This document shows, piece after piece, positions 1 to 10,244 of a DNA stretch of 64,000 nt. The translations under genes were made by a program, and so were the position numbers. Each line of letters begins with the position of its first letter. Position 1 is the first letter of the stretch. This DNA comes from Fibrella aestuarina BUZ 2 (GTDB taxonomy: Bacteria > Bacteroidota > Bacteroidia > Cytophagales > Spirosomataceae): assembly GCF_000331105.1 (NCBI RefSeq), contig NC_020054.1, positions 4,067,477-4,131,476 on the forward strand. Direction: 5' to 3'. Below the pieces are notes generated by a model that had not been told where the DNA came from, made no database searches, and saw nothing but the letters and a program-made list of their open reading frames with translations.

Positions 1-3000
1 CGTGCGCGGATCAACTACCGCCTCAGCCGCAATGGCTTCGTCAATTTCTTGGAGCAACGTGGCCGCCTGTAACCCGATGTCGGCGAGTTGTTCCTGCTGA
101 TCAGCCGGGCTTTCGTTCCTCGATTCCTGCGCACTAAGGGGCAGATACGAGGCAGTAGCGATCCGGCGATTACCCGCTTGGTCTGTGTATGCATACGAAA
201 AGCCAGGAAGGTTCTTAGCTGAATACGCCGTAGCTACTTTACTACCCGGACTATCTTCCTTAATCTCATAGAAACCGGCCGCTTCCCAATTACCATCAAC
301 CAGTATTTCGGAAACAATACCAACGACACGCCCAGTCTTGCGTGTTTTTACACTACTGACAACGTACCGCTGTTCCTCATCAACTTGAAATAGATCGCCT
401 TTCTGAACCGTGGCTAGCAACCAATTAGCAATAGTTGGCCCATCATTGGTTGCAACGACGTCCTCATAACTGCTTTGTGTTGTTACTGTCGGCTGATCAC
501 TTGGCGCGACCGAGTTAGTTTCGTTAACTAGGGTGTCTGTTCCGGCGCTTGGTTGTCCGACGGCTTCGGCAGCATTTTCGAGGTCCGCGACCGCAGACTC
601 AAGAGCGACGAGAGTTTGTCCGACGGTGGTACCGCCCCCGGCCCCTGACTCAGTCGGGCTGTTAGTAAGGCCTCCGTCAGCTGCTGGCGCGGGCTTTTGT
701 TGTTGGATGGCTTCATAGATGGGAAGAACACCGGCATGGCCAACGGCCAGATCGGATAAGAAACGGTTAAGTAAAACTAAACGTTCGGGCGTGTAACCCA
801 TTAATCCTGAGTTCACGAATGAGTAAACGGCAGAAAACTCATCCAGCAACGGGGCTAGATCGTAGCCCGCCTGCGAGTCCCAGTAACCCAGCGTGCGCAT
901 TTCTTTGAGCAGCGCCTCGACTTCCTCATCGGAATAGCCGTTGACCAGGTCGAGTACGTCGCGGGTTTCGGCGGCCAGCAGATCGGGGTTTTCCTGCCAT
1001 TGGGCCGCTACCTCGGGGTCGAGTTCAGCCAGCACGTCGGCCTGCATCTGGGCCGCCGCCTCATCGGCCGCGCCTTCGTCGGCATACTCCCGCAGTTGCT
1101 TACTCGGGGTGTTATCGCCCTGAAAGCTTACCACCATATCAATCAACTGCTGCTCCAACTCGTCGGGGCGAGTGTCCAGATCACGGCCAGCGGCCTCCCA
1201 CAGCGAGGTGGCAATTTGATCGATACCCGGTTGCCGGTTGCTTTGATCGATGTAGTTGATATAGACGTTACCTCCTTTGGGCCCAAGGCGCGCATTCTCA
1301 CCAGCCATGCGGTCGAAATCGTTCCGGTTGATCTTGCCGCGCTGGGCAAAAAACTGCAATACCGCCCCCCGAAAATCGGTGGGTACGAATGTTTTGGCAA
1401 TGGACTGTTTGGGGCGTTTTAGCCGTTTTGCCGCGATGGCGCCACGGACTGCACCAGCAACACCCGGGTTAGCGGGTTGTTGTCCATCTGCTCCCTCATT
1501 CGCTGCAAGATCAGCTCCCGCTGCTGCACGCTCTCGCTCAAGCGCTTCGAGTAATCGCTCGTCGGGTCCTGCTGCGAGAGCAGCTGCTGCAAGGTCCGCT
1601 GCGTGTTGTGCATCGTCCTGTAGTTGCTCACCCGCCTGCGCGCGTTGTTGTAATCCAAGCGTTGATTGTACTGCGTCAACGTATTGAGTAGCTGGGTCTG
1701 ATGCGACCGGGTTAGCCGCCGGTACTGACCCGGTGGCTGCAGGTTGGGAAGTCGATACGACATTGATTAGTTGTCCGTTAGAATCGGTGAACTGAAGGGT
1801 TGCTTTACGCTCGATTTTCCATTTATCGCCCTGCCGAACGAGCGTTCCCGGCTGGGTCGTTACCAAACCCGCCGCGCGGTCCATGCCAGCCAGCGGGTAG
1901 GTGGCTCCATCCTGCAAATAGCTGTAGGGGTCGCTCAGGGCAAGCGCCGCCGCTTCTGGACGTACCTGGTACTCCGCCCTGTCTGCACCCGTTGGCGTGA
2001 TCTGGTAAACACCCCGCTCGCTATCGGGCGTTAGATTACCGCTGCTGAAACCGTCGCCCAGATCGACCGACGAGGCGTACATAGACGGGGTTGTCGCCGC
2101 TACCGGGCTACTCACCGGAACCGGGGTGGACGCAAGGGGCATTGTTGACACGCCGGGCAGGCCTTCGGCCAACAGATCGACATCGCCCCCCATCGGCTCA
2201 GCGGCCATCGGATCGACTGTAGTGGGGTCAGCCAGCAGCGGGGTCAGCCGGTCGGCCACTTCCATGAAGGGGGTCGCATACCGTTCGTTGGTGGCCAACA
2301 CCGGGCCAGCCGCCGCCAGATACGCCGCCGCCAGCGCGCGCGTTTTGTCGAGGGCTTTCTTTTTACCCGGCGAGCGCGTCGCCCCCAACGTTTCCAGATC
2401 ACCCACCAACTGCACGCCATCGGCCAGCAGGTTTCCCTCGACGCTGTTGTCAGGTTTGGTATAGCGACTCGTTTCGTAGCCGGGCTGGCCCGCCTGCACG
2501 CCGGTGGCCAACCGTACGTGCTCGTCGACGCTGGGCAGTGGATCGCCATACGACTGTTCGACGGGGTTGCGAACAGCCGGTACGTACGTGCCGGCATCGT
2601 CGAGGCGCGCCGGGCTGGTCACCTCCCCGCCCGTCTGCACCAGCGGCCGGTAGAGCCGCCCCTGCGGATCAGTCAGTACGACGGCGCCCGTTTGGGGGTC
2701 AGTCAGCTGACGGCTCGGTTTGAAGGTATCGGTATAGGTCGTATCGCCGTACTGCTGGGCGATAGCGCGCAGGGCATCCTGCGTGTAGGTACGTACCCCG
2801 GCCCGGCTCTCGGTGTCGGTCGCAAAGCGTTTGAGGGTTTCACCGACGACGTTCTCAATCGCGCTGCGGCGCGCGGCCATATCCAGTTCCGCCTGATAGA
2901 CGGGACCACTGGGCGAATCGACGAGCCCACCCAGCTGCTTTTCGCCAGCGGCCAGTGCCATCTGCGCCTTGATCTGCTCGGCCATCGTGGCGTCGGGACG

Positions 3001-4704
3001 GGCGACCTCGGCCGTCAGCTGCGCCTGGGTATTCTTTGCTTCATCGATCTGAGCCGCCTGCTGGGCGAGGCCTTCGCGCGCTTCTGACACGGCAAATAGT
3101 GTATACCGATCATTGTCGTTGTAGGTATCCACGTCAGCGAATTCAGCGGCCAGATTGGCCATGCGGGCCGCTTTCTGGACGAGGCCGGCGTGATCGTCGG
3201 GTGTCAGCTCCCCGCGCTGCAGTTTATCATCGAGCACACCCAGCAGCTTCAACCGGTTGGGGCTATCAGGGCGAATCAACTCGTCAGGCGATAACCCCCG
3301 CGCCAGCCCGTTTCTCACGTTGGCGCCAACGTACCCAAACAGAGTCGGCTCCATCGTTTTTTGCTGGAACGCCGCCCCCGGCACGGTGCCGACCAACGTA
3401 CCCAATATGGTGCCGTACACCGAATCAAAGGCGTACCGGCCAAAGCCCGGATCGTCGAAACGGCCCGTCGTATCGGCTGACTGCAGGTTGAGCATGATGT
3501 CTTTGGCTCCGTTCTCGACGATCGACTGCCAGAACTCCTCCCCGCCTTCGGGTATACCCTGTTCGACGAAACCACGCGCCACTCGCGCACCACCCCGACG
3601 CAGTCCTTCGGTCATTTGTACCCAGGCTTTAAGTTTGGCCGGGTTGCGCAGCAACTCCAGCGATCCTTTGGCGGCTTGCTCGGCGGTTTCGACCAGCGAT
3701 TCCGCCGTGAGTTTGCTACCCGACCGAAGCAACGCCTCCACCGCTTCAGCCGTTGAGGCCTGCCGGATGGCAGAGCGGGCCGTTTGGGGCGCGACGCCCA
3801 TGGCTTTGGCCAGCGCGCCCATATTGGCCGTTTCGATCAGCGCGTTAACCGCCGCCACCGGTAGCGCGTACAACGTGGCGTGCATGGGGTCATAGCCCTG
3901 CTGCATCGCCTCCCGCTGGTACATGGGAAAGGTCTGCAGAAAGGCCGATGCGCTCGTTGCCCGGGTGGCCATCGACGCGGCCCCTTCGAGGGTATTGACG
4001 GCGAGCTGTCGTTCGGCCGCCGTCGCGGCCCCGCGCAGGGCCGCGCGGGCGCCACCGGTAGCCAGCGACGCCCCGCCCATGGTCAGTATACCCGGCAGGA
4101 TATACGAGATCAAATTGCCGGTCGTACCGACGATGGCTTTAAAATCGCCGTTCAAACTAATGTCGCCCGTCTGGTCGTTGTATTCGGCCAAACCCCGCTG
4201 CCAGTCGGTCGACACGTAGGTCCGCAGCCCGGAAAGCGCTTTTTCAACCCCCTGATTAGCTTGTCGCCACTGGTTTTGATCAATGCCGCCCGTCAGGCCA
4301 GCCCCCGCAACGACGAGTTTGGGTACGGCCTCCACCAGATCGGCCAGGCCGTTGGTGATGGAGCCGAAAAAGGCCTGCGCGGTGGGCACGGAGTTATACT
4401 GCGGGGTGACCTCTTCGGGCGATTGCAGCCGGTGCTGATCGAGCAGGCTCTGCCCGGCCGCGCCGCCCTGAATCTGGTCGGTCAGGCCCGCGAACTGTTC
4501 GGCCAGTTGCTTTTTGGTATAAAAATCCCCCCTGGCGTGTGCCTCCTGGAATTGCTTGCGCAGGGCGGTGGGGTTCTGGCCGTTTTGCCGCAAGACGGTC
4601 TCGACGCTTTTGCCGAACGCGAAGTCGGTCAGGGTCGGGTATAGATCCTGCGGTTGGGCGGGGCTGGCTGGCGCCGCCGCCTGTTGTACGTTTCTTGGCA
4701 GCAT
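1..4704 (-). CDS. Giant phage internal/cargo-like protein, partial (C-terminus beyond left edge)
   Basis: Reading the plus strand in triplets from base 1, no minus-strand stop occurs until the previous gene, so one frame is open for at least 1568 codons from the ATG at 4704 (protein begins MLPRNVQQAA). The C-terminus lies outside the window. The N-terminal ~70 residues are Pro/Gln-rich and polar. A hydrophobic Gly-rich stretch follows near residues 190-215 (ISYILPGILTMGG), then an Ala-rich helical region with a text like YQREAMQQGYD and later GIPEGGEEFWQ. Such segments recur in very large ejection or 'polyvalent' virion proteins. Long low-complexity Ala/Gln/Pro linkers alternate with globular stretches. 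It starts 8 bp after the 521-aa gene and is the last visible gene of the virion operon. A cargo or ejection role is inferred from size, composition and position; no catalytic motif was recognised. Confidence 0.8.
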   Translation of the reverse strand, partial: MLPRNVQQAAAPASPAQPQDLYPTLTDFAFGKSVETVLRQNGQNPTALRKQFQEAHARGDFYTKKQLAEQFAGLTDQIQGGAAGQSLLDQHRLQSPEEVTPQYNSVPTAQAFFGSITNGLADLVEAVPKLVVAGAGLTGGIDQNQWRQANQGVEKALSGLRTYVSTDWQRGLAEYNDQTGDISLNGDFKAIVGTTGNLISYILPGILTMGGASLATGGARAALRGAATAAERQLAVNTLEGAASMATRATSASAFLQTFPMYQREAMQQGYDPMHATLYALPVAAVNALIETANMGALAKAMGVAPQTARSAIRQASTAEAVEALLRSGSKLTAESLVETAEQAAKGSLELLRNPAKLKAWVQMTEGLRRGGARVARGFVEQGIPEGGEEFWQSIVENGAKDIMLNLQSADTTGRFDDPGFGRYAFDSVYGTILGTLVGTVPGAAFQQKTMEPTLFGYVGANVRNGLARGLSPDELIRPDSPNRLKLLGVLDDKLQRGELTPDDHAGLVQKAARMANLAAEFADVDTYNDNDRYTLFAVSEAREGLAQQAAQIDEAKNTQAQLTAEVARPDATMAEQIKAQMALAAGEKQLGGLVDSPSGPVYQAELDMAARRSAIENVVGETLKRFATDTESRAGVRTYTQDALRAIAQQYGDTTYTDTFKPSRQLTDPQTGAVVLTDPQGRLYRPLVQTGGEVTSPARLDDAGTYVPAVRNPVEQSYGDPLPSVDEHVRLATGVQAGQPGYETSRYTKPDNSVEGNLLADGVQLVGDLETLGATRSPGKKKALDKTRALAAAYLAAAGPVLATNERYATPFMEVADRLTPLLADPTTVDPMAAEPMGGDVDLLAEGLPGVSTMPLASTPVPVSSPVAATTPSMYASSVDLGDGFSSGNLTPDSERGVYQITPTGADRAEYQVRPEAAALALSDPYSYLQDGATYPLAGMDRAAGLVTTQPGTLVRQGDKWKIERKATLQFTDSNGQLINVVSTSQPAATGSVPAANPVASDPATQYVDAVQSTLGLQQRAQAGEQLQDDAQHAADLAAAALAAGPDERLLEALERERAAAGADLAANEGADGQQPANPGVAGAVRGAIAAKRLKRPKQSIAKTFVPTDFRGAVLQFFAQRGKINRNDFDRMAGENARLGPKGGNVYINYIDQSNRQPGIDQIATSLWEAAGRDLDTRPDELEQQLIDMVVSFQGDNTPSKQLREYADEGAADEAAAQMQADVLAELDPEVAAQWQENPDLLAAETRDVLDLVNGYSDEEVEALLKEMRTLGYWDSQAGYDLAPLLDEFSAVYSFVNSGLMGYTPERLVLLNRFLSDLAVGHAGVLPIYEAIQQQKPAPAADGGLTNSPTESGAGGGTTVGQTLVALESAVADLENAAEAVGQPSAGTDTLVNETNSVAPSDQPTVTTQSSYEDVVATNDGPTIANWLLATVQKGDLFQVDEEQRYVVSSVKTRKTGRVVGIVSEILVDGNWEAAGFYEIKEDSPGSKVATAYSAKNLPGFSYAYTDQAGNRRIATASYLPLSAQESRNESPADQQEQLADIGLQAATLLQEIDEAIAAEAVVDPRT

Positions 4705-4712
4705 GGGTCGAG

Positions 4713-6278
4713 TTAAAAAATGGAAGTGTCCAGAAACGGCATGGCCGCTTCGGCGGACGCCTCTTTTTTGCCAGCCGCCTGAATCTGCTGCTGGCGCATG
4801 AACGTGAAGTTGTTTTTGCGGTCAATCGCCCCCATCGGCACAAACAGCGTGGCGCTCATGCTGGCCGGGTCATAGACGCCCGCGCCCCCTTTGGTGACCG
4901 AATCGAACATGCCCGTGGCATCGCCGTTGCCGAACAGGCCCATGCTGAGCCGGTTGGGATCGTAGAGCCCAGCTTTTTCAGCCTCGCGGACGTTGTTGAA
5001 TTTGACCACGACGCGGGCAAACCCACGCACGCCTTTGGGGTTGAGCCCAGCGGTGCCCACGTCGCGCGGATCGTAATACAGACGAGGGTCAACGCCTACC
5101 ACGTCGAAATGCCGGTCTTTCAAATCGAACGTGGCCACCCCGTTGGCATCGGTGAAGGCATCCTTGATGCTCCCTTTCGAATACACGCCGTTTTTGCCTT
5201 TCGACAGACCCAGCTGCGAGGCAATGAACTGCTCGCCTTCGCCAAACAGGCCCGTAGCGTGCAACCCACGCATCCCACCGATGTCCAGGCCCGAGTGGGG
5301 CAGCTTCTTTTTGGGGTCGTCGGTGGCCAGCTTGATGACCTGTTGCGGGCGACTGAGCATCCCGTAGTCGAAGCCCATACCAGCGGTACCATTCTGCTCC
5401 CCTTTTTCCTTGGCGATTTTGAGGTCGAGCAACTGCCCCTGTTTGCGACGCAGCGCCGAAGCCTCTCCCGCCTGCTGCACCGACAGGTTAAACCGGCTCT
5501 TTTCCAGCGCCAGCCGCTGCTGATCGTTCTGGAACTCGACTTTCTTGGTAATCGGGTCGGTTTTGTAATAGGTCGGCACCCCGACGTGCTGGCGTAGGTA
5601 TTTGTCGATGCCCATGTCGGCCCCGTAGCTGTTGACCAGGTGCGCCTGCTTGTCGGCCTCGGAAACCGGGGTTTGCTCCCACGGCATTTTACCGGGGGCA
5701 TACTGGTTGCGCAGTTCCTTAAGATCATCTTCGGGCTTATACGACCCGCGCATGGCGAATGTCTCCGCCCGCCCGGCCAGAAAATCAGCGAGTGCCGCCT
5801 CGCCGGTGCGGTAGTTGGTCGGCGAATCGCCGTAGCCAACCAACACCTCGCCTTTAGCCAGCGCCGCTTTGGCCCTTTCGACTTCTTCAAGGTGCTTTTT
5901 GGCCTGCAAATAGAACGGCTGCTGCTCCAGCTCCGCTTTTTTCTGGGCTAACAGGCCCGGCTCAGCAGCCAGCATCCGGGCCGCTGAGCCATTATAGACC
6001 GTGGCCAGCCGCTCAAAAAAGGGCTTGGTGACGGTCTCTCGGACGTACTGGTGCAGCTTTGTTTTGTCGGCCCCCACGAACGGCAGGGCGTTGAGGTACT
6101 GTAGCGCCTGTTCGGACTGGGCACCGGCCAGCGCTTCCTGCTGCTGTTCCTGCTGAGCCTGCTGGGTAATGTAAGCCGACAGTTGTAGCCCTTCCTGACG
6201 AGCAGCGGACCGGCCAGCGATATTGTCATACGGGGTAGCCAGCGCGGCGATCAGGCCCGCTCCTCCAGTTGGTGTCAT
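4713..6278 (-). CDS. Phage virion-associated protein, 521 aa, function unknown
   Basis: The ATG at 6278 gives 521 aa. The N-terminal third is helical and rich in Gln, Ala and Glu (ITQQAQQEQQQEAL near residue 40; AKKHLEEVERAKAAL near 125), suggesting coiled coil. The C-terminal half is more globular with many Gly and Asp residues. No catalytic motif, signal peptide or membrane segment is visible. It sits 41 bp after the 1306-aa gene and 8 bp before the giant gene, all in the same direction, so it is very probably co-transcribed with the muzzle-like and cargo-like genes. By position it would be a second cargo or internal virion protein. That role is inference from synteny only; I do not recognise the family. 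Confidence 0.8.
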   Translation of the reverse strand: MTPTGGAGLIAALATPYDNIAGRSAARQEGLQLSAYITQQAQQEQQQEALAGAQSEQALQYLNALPFVGADKTKLHQYVRETVTKPFFERLATVYNGSAARMLAAEPGLLAQKKAELEQQPFYLQAKKHLEEVERAKAALAKGEVLVGYGDSPTNYRTGEAALADFLAGRAETFAMRGSYKPEDDLKELRNQYAPGKMPWEQTPVSEADKQAHLVNSYGADMGIDKYLRQHVGVPTYYKTDPITKKVEFQNDQQRLALEKSRFNLSVQQAGEASALRRKQGQLLDLKIAKEKGEQNGTAGMGFDYGMLSRPQQVIKLATDDPKKKLPHSGLDIGGMRGLHATGLFGEGEQFIASQLGLSKGKNGVYSKGSIKDAFTDANGVATFDLKDRHFDVVGVDPRLYYDPRDVGTAGLNPKGVRGFARVVVKFNNVREAEKAGLYDPNRLSMGLFGNGDATGMFDSVTKGGAGVYDPASMSATLFVPMGAIDRKNNFTFMRQQQIQAAGKKEASAEAAMPFLDTSIF

Positions 6279-6319
6279 ACGATTTTAGTGCAAAATAGTA
6301 CAATTATACTTTTTTGTGA

Positions 6320-9300
6320 CTACGAAACAGCCGTGCCGGAGGTCAGTAGCCCCGCGCGCTTGCGGTAATAATCCCGCATAGCAGCCATTGAATCTGCTGC
6401 CTGTTGTTGCTGGGTTAGCTGGTTCTGGGCGATCTGGTCATAGAGGGGCTGGTTCTGGGCCAGCACGCTCCGGTTCTCGGCATTCTGCAACGTGCGGGCG
6501 ATGAGCTGCTGGCCTGCCGCCTGCTCGGCGATGCCGTCAGGCTGCTGGTTAGCTTCCATCGCTGCCGTTTGGGCGGCTACACTGCCAAAGCGGCTAAAAT
6601 TCTGCGCCCGGCGGGCTGCATCCAGGCCCAACAGGTTCTGGGTCGCGTTGTTACGCTGCGCCCCCAGATTAGCCAGCCCCGCCAGTACCGTACCCGACGA
6701 GGCACCCCCACCCACGGCATTGGTCAGCGTCGTGACGCCCTGTCGATAATTGCTGGCCAGGGCGTTGTTGGCCACCGACCGTTCTGTTGGCGTCAGGCCT
6801 TGGTCTTTTTGAGCGGTAACTTCCTCCGTGTAGGTTTTCCAGGCGGAGTCACCCGAGGGTTTTTCTATGGGCCTGGTCGCCAGCAGTATGCCCGCACCTA
6901 GCCGACCGACATCTTTCAACGTATTGACCAAACCGGCTGAATTCGAGGCGGCTGTCGTGGAAGCAGCGTCCCCTGTGGCCGCCGCCGGAGGCGCGGTTGC
7001 GGCCGCTTGAACCGCAGGTGCAGGCATCGTCGTAGGCTTGCCCCCACCGATGGGCCCGAGCAGACTAGCCTGCGGCCGGGGTTTGGGGGCGTACTTATCC
7101 TCGATCGATTTCCACAGCTGCGCGCCAAACTCGCCGATAGCCCCACCAACGGCGGGAGTGGTTGCCGCCGGTTTAGTTACGGGCGGGGCAGCCGGAGCCG
7201 TCGATCGGGCCGCAGGACGACCGGTGCCGCTGCCACCGCGTGGCCCGGCGGTATTACTGCCCGCCGACGATGTGGGAGCGGACAGTAACGGGGGCCGCGT
7301 GGCCGCAGCGGGAGCCGTGACGGGCGTGAGTGTTTTGGGGTCGGTCGGCGTGACGGTCTGCGGCCCCCAGCTACGCAGGGAAACGACCTTACCGTAGTCG
7401 GGATGGTCTTTTTTGCGGCCATACTGGTCCATACCCAACGCAATCGCGTTCTGACGGGCTTTGTTGGAACCCGGACTGGTCGCGTACTGCGCATCACCCA
7501 CAAAACTGTTAACGGCCTTTTCGGCGTCGAGCAGGGCGTTACTGTTGGCGGCGGCAGGCGTCGAGTAGAATGTAGTATACCCTTCGTTCAACTGGTTGCG
7601 CAGGCCATTGATTTTAGCCAACGTCGCTTTCTGGTCGAAATCGAGGGGTGCCTTTTCGCCTGGCTTTGCCAGACGAATATCGGCCTCATATCGGTCCAGT
7701 TTAGCAAGGGCAGCCGCTTTGCGCTTGGCCAATTCACTGTTGACCGGATCGGGCCCGGCGAAACCACCCGTAGCGAAGTAACGCGGAATGGTTTTTTTAC
7801 GGGGCTCGTCGGCAACGGTATAGTTAGTAGCCGCTTCGGCAGGAATGGTCAACGCGGGCCGGTTTGCCGGGGGCGTAATGGTCCGAATCGGCTCGACCGT
7901 TTCCAGCGTTGGCGTGTAGGCCAGCGGCGTCGATGCAGGCAAAGTAGCCGCGCGCGCCTGCGCGGTTTGAGCGTACTCGGTATTGACCCCGCGAATACCG
8001 TCAACCGCCAGTGGTTTGCCGTTGGCGCCAACGTACCCGGCGGCGTTGAGGCGGCGTTGCAGATCGGCCACAGCCGGATCGAACCGGGGCGCTGGCTTCT
8101 GGCTTGACGCGGGCCGGGCGGGCGTCGGTATGGCGCCCCCCGTGAGCGGCTTGCCAATCGTTTCGGCGGGCTGGGGTACGTCCAGCAACCGGGCCCGGCG
8201 CTCGGCCCGGCGCTGCGCGGTTTGATCGGCCGCGATATTGCCACCAGGCCCAACCGATCCGGCAACATCGCGCGCTTCGCGGGCATCACGAAGCGCTGCG
8301 TTGCGGTCATCCCAGCGGGCATACATCGCACTCAGGTTGAGGCGATCGTTGCGCTCGGCCCGGCGCTGGCTCACCAATGGGGGCAGCTCAGAGTGGCGCG
8401 TAACCGTATTGACGCCTTCCCGATCGTCGGGCGTAAAGGTGTAGACGCCATCAGTGCCTTTCGTTGCGGTCATCACCGACGGGGTGAGCAGCCCGCTGCG
8501 CTTTTTAAAATACTCTGACGCCCGGTACCGGCGCAGTTGATCGGTCACGCTGGCCGCCCCACCGTTTTTGAACGCGACCGTATCGGCTGCCGCCTCGGCT
8601 GGAATGGGTTGGGCACTCAGTTGCTCGTGGAGCAGGTGACCCAGCGCGTTTACTTTGCTCGTTGTGGGAATGTCTTTCTGCATAATGTCGCCTGCAATCA
8701 GGCTGCGTTTTTGATTGAGCACGTACTCACCAACGCGCATGTGGCCGTATACCCGCTTGCCGTCGGGCGTCAGAATGGGCAGATCTTCCGAATGATCGTT
8801 ATCGGCGTAAAGCGTGTAGCTGGTGGGTTTGGGGGCTACCCCCGCTACACGGCCGTATCGATATGGCAGCACAGGCCCACCCTCTTTGAAGGTGTTATTG
8901 AGCGAATCGAAGACATTTTGTTTGGTAGTCACCCGCTTTAGGTCCTGAAAGGCTTCGTGCGCGCGGCGGTTGGTGGCCCCAATGCCCAGGCCACCCAACA
9001 GATTGGCACCCATCCAGGCCAACCGCTTGAATGGTTTGTCTGGGGTCTGCCCCACGGCCTGCCGCATCTGCATCAGCCGCGCGTGCTGTTCGGTGGGCGA
9101 GGACAGGTAGGACAATGTATCGTAGGGTCGGCCCTGAACGCGCAACTCGGGATTGGTGCGTTCGTTGAGCAGCTTCATGGTCTGCTGCATGGCTGGGTTC
9201 GCGTCGAGCACCCCCTGTAACTGGTGGGTTGACTCATGAGTCGCCAGTGACGGCATGTTGCGGGCGGAGCCTGCCCCGGTCGACACGTACGCCTGCCCAA

Positions 9301-10240
9301 CGCCACCCATACCGACGTAGATGCCCAGGGCATTGGCTCCGCCCATGACCGATTTCATACCCTCGGGGGTTTCGATCGACACCGGGTTGAGCAGCTTGGC
9401 CGCTTCTGGATACCCCTTTGCCGTCGCCCAATTTCGGACAAACTGCGTTCCTTTTTCCGCTTGCCGCACGTACGGCACATTGGCGCCTGGTGCCCGATCA
9501 GGATGCGCCCGATTGAACGCGATTTCCTGATCGGCCAGCCGATCGGCTACGTCCCAGTCGACGCGATCCGTAGCCGCCGCTGGAGCCCGTTCGGCCAACC
9601 TTTTGGCTCGATCGTTAAGGCGCTGCAGCCCAACGACCGAGTGCGCCAGCGGCGCTAGTACCGGCCCGCCCTCTTTGAAGGTGAACAACTGGGTGTTTTT
9701 GGGCCGCTTGGTCCCAAACAGACGCTCCTCCTGCTGCCAGATGGGTACGTTCGGATTGGGCAACGACTGACTTGGCTCGCCCGGTGGAGGCGGCAAAATA
9801 GACGGTGCCAGCGCCGCCTTGTTGACCGTCGGCGTAAAGCCGGGGGTTGGCGCTACGGCGGGTGTTGAACTGGGTGATTTAAGGCTACCCGCCAGGTTGC
9901 TGGCCAGCCCACCAACCATGCTGCCGATCTGCGTCAGTCCCATCTGCTTGCCCGCGGTTAGCTCGGCCTGATCGGCGCTGTCAGTACCGCGCATGCCATC
10001 GGTCGCCAGCGCAGTCAACCCCTGGGCTCCAAGTTTGCCCACTTCCTTACCGATGGCCGCGCCAGTGGGGCCACCCAGCAACGCGCCGCCCACGGCTCCC
10101 ACGATGGGCAGCCCCGTGGCCACTACGTCACCCATCAGTGTGGATTTGCCAAACCGGTTCACCAGCAGATTACCCCGCGTCGCAAAGCTCGGTGGTCGAA
10201 AGTAGGCGGACGGTGGCACTTGATTGTCGAATAAAGCCAT
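6320..10240 (-). CDS. Large virion protein with HExxH motif and peptidoglycan-binding-like domain, 1306 aa
   Basis: The ATG at 10240 (MALFDNQVPP), 4 bp after the stop of the muzzle-like gene, is preferred to an earlier in-frame start inside that gene. Residues ~37-70 form a Gly/Ala-rich hydrophobic zipper (GLPIVGAVGGALLGG), as in proteins that enter a membrane. Near residue 335 is HESTH, a HExxH zinc-peptidase signature, with SSPTEQHARLMQMR about 45 residues later as a possible third ligand region. Around residues 720-765 a stretch with LQRRLNAAGY and VDGIRGVNTEYA matches the PG_binding_1 pattern. Motifs of the type F(K/A)xGG recur at least four times, one followed by MRVGEYVLNQ, recalling tape-measure and internal proteins. 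The rest is Pro/Ala-rich linker. A cell-wall-penetrating or internal virion role is inferred. Confidence 0.8.
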   Translation of the reverse strand: MALFDNQVPPSAYFRPPSFATRGNLLVNRFGKSTLMGDVVATGLPIVGAVGGALLGGPTGAAIGKEVGKLGAQGLTALATDGMRGTDSADQAELTAGKQMGLTQIGSMVGGLASNLAGSLKSPSSTPAVAPTPGFTPTVNKAALAPSILPPPPGEPSQSLPNPNVPIWQQEERLFGTKRPKNTQLFTFKEGGPVLAPLAHSVVGLQRLNDRAKRLAERAPAAATDRVDWDVADRLADQEIAFNRAHPDRAPGANVPYVRQAEKGTQFVRNWATAKGYPEAAKLLNPVSIETPEGMKSVMGGANALGIYVGMGGVGQAYVSTGAGSARNMPSLATHESTHQLQGVLDANPAMQQTMKLLNERTNPELRVQGRPYDTLSYLSSPTEQHARLMQMRQAVGQTPDKPFKRLAWMGANLLGGLGIGATNRRAHEAFQDLKRVTTKQNVFDSLNNTFKEGGPVLPYRYGRVAGVAPKPTSYTLYADNDHSEDLPILTPDGKRVYGHMRVGEYVLNQKRSLIAGDIMQKDIPTTSKVNALGHLLHEQLSAQPIPAEAAADTVAFKNGGAASVTDQLRRYRASEYFKKRSGLLTPSVMTATKGTDGVYTFTPDDREGVNTVTRHSELPPLVSQRRAERNDRLNLSAMYARWDDRNAALRDAREARDVAGSVGPGGNIAADQTAQRRAERRARLLDVPQPAETIGKPLTGGAIPTPARPASSQKPAPRFDPAVADLQRRLNAAGYVGANGKPLAVDGIRGVNTEYAQTAQARAATLPASTPLAYTPTLETVEPIRTITPPANRPALTIPAEAATNYTVADEPRKKTIPRYFATGGFAGPDPVNSELAKRKAAALAKLDRYEADIRLAKPGEKAPLDFDQKATLAKINGLRNQLNEGYTTFYSTPAAANSNALLDAEKAVNSFVGDAQYATSPGSNKARQNAIALGMDQYGRKKDHPDYGKVVSLRSWGPQTVTPTDPKTLTPVTAPAAATRPPLLSAPTSSAGSNTAGPRGGSGTGRPAARSTAPAAPPVTKPAATTPAVGGAIGEFGAQLWKSIEDKYAPKPRPQASLLGPIGGGKPTTMPAPAVQAAATAPPAAATGDAASTTAASNSAGLVNTLKDVGRLGAGILLATRPIEKPSGDSAWKTYTEEVTAQKDQGLTPTERSVANNALASNYRQGVTTLTNAVGGGASSGTVLAGLANLGAQRNNATQNLLGLDAARRAQNFSRFGSVAAQTAAMEANQQPDGIAEQAAGQQLIARTLQNAENRSVLAQNQPLYDQIAQNQLTQQQQAADSMAAMRDYYRKRAGLLTSGTAVS

Positions 10241-10244
10241 GGTA

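Noticed and set aside
1419..1763. A 114-codon minus-strand frame with coiled-coil-like, Gln/Asn-rich translation
   Set aside because: It lies wholly within the giant minus-strand gene in another frame, and the giant frame is continuous there. Treated as a shadow frame.
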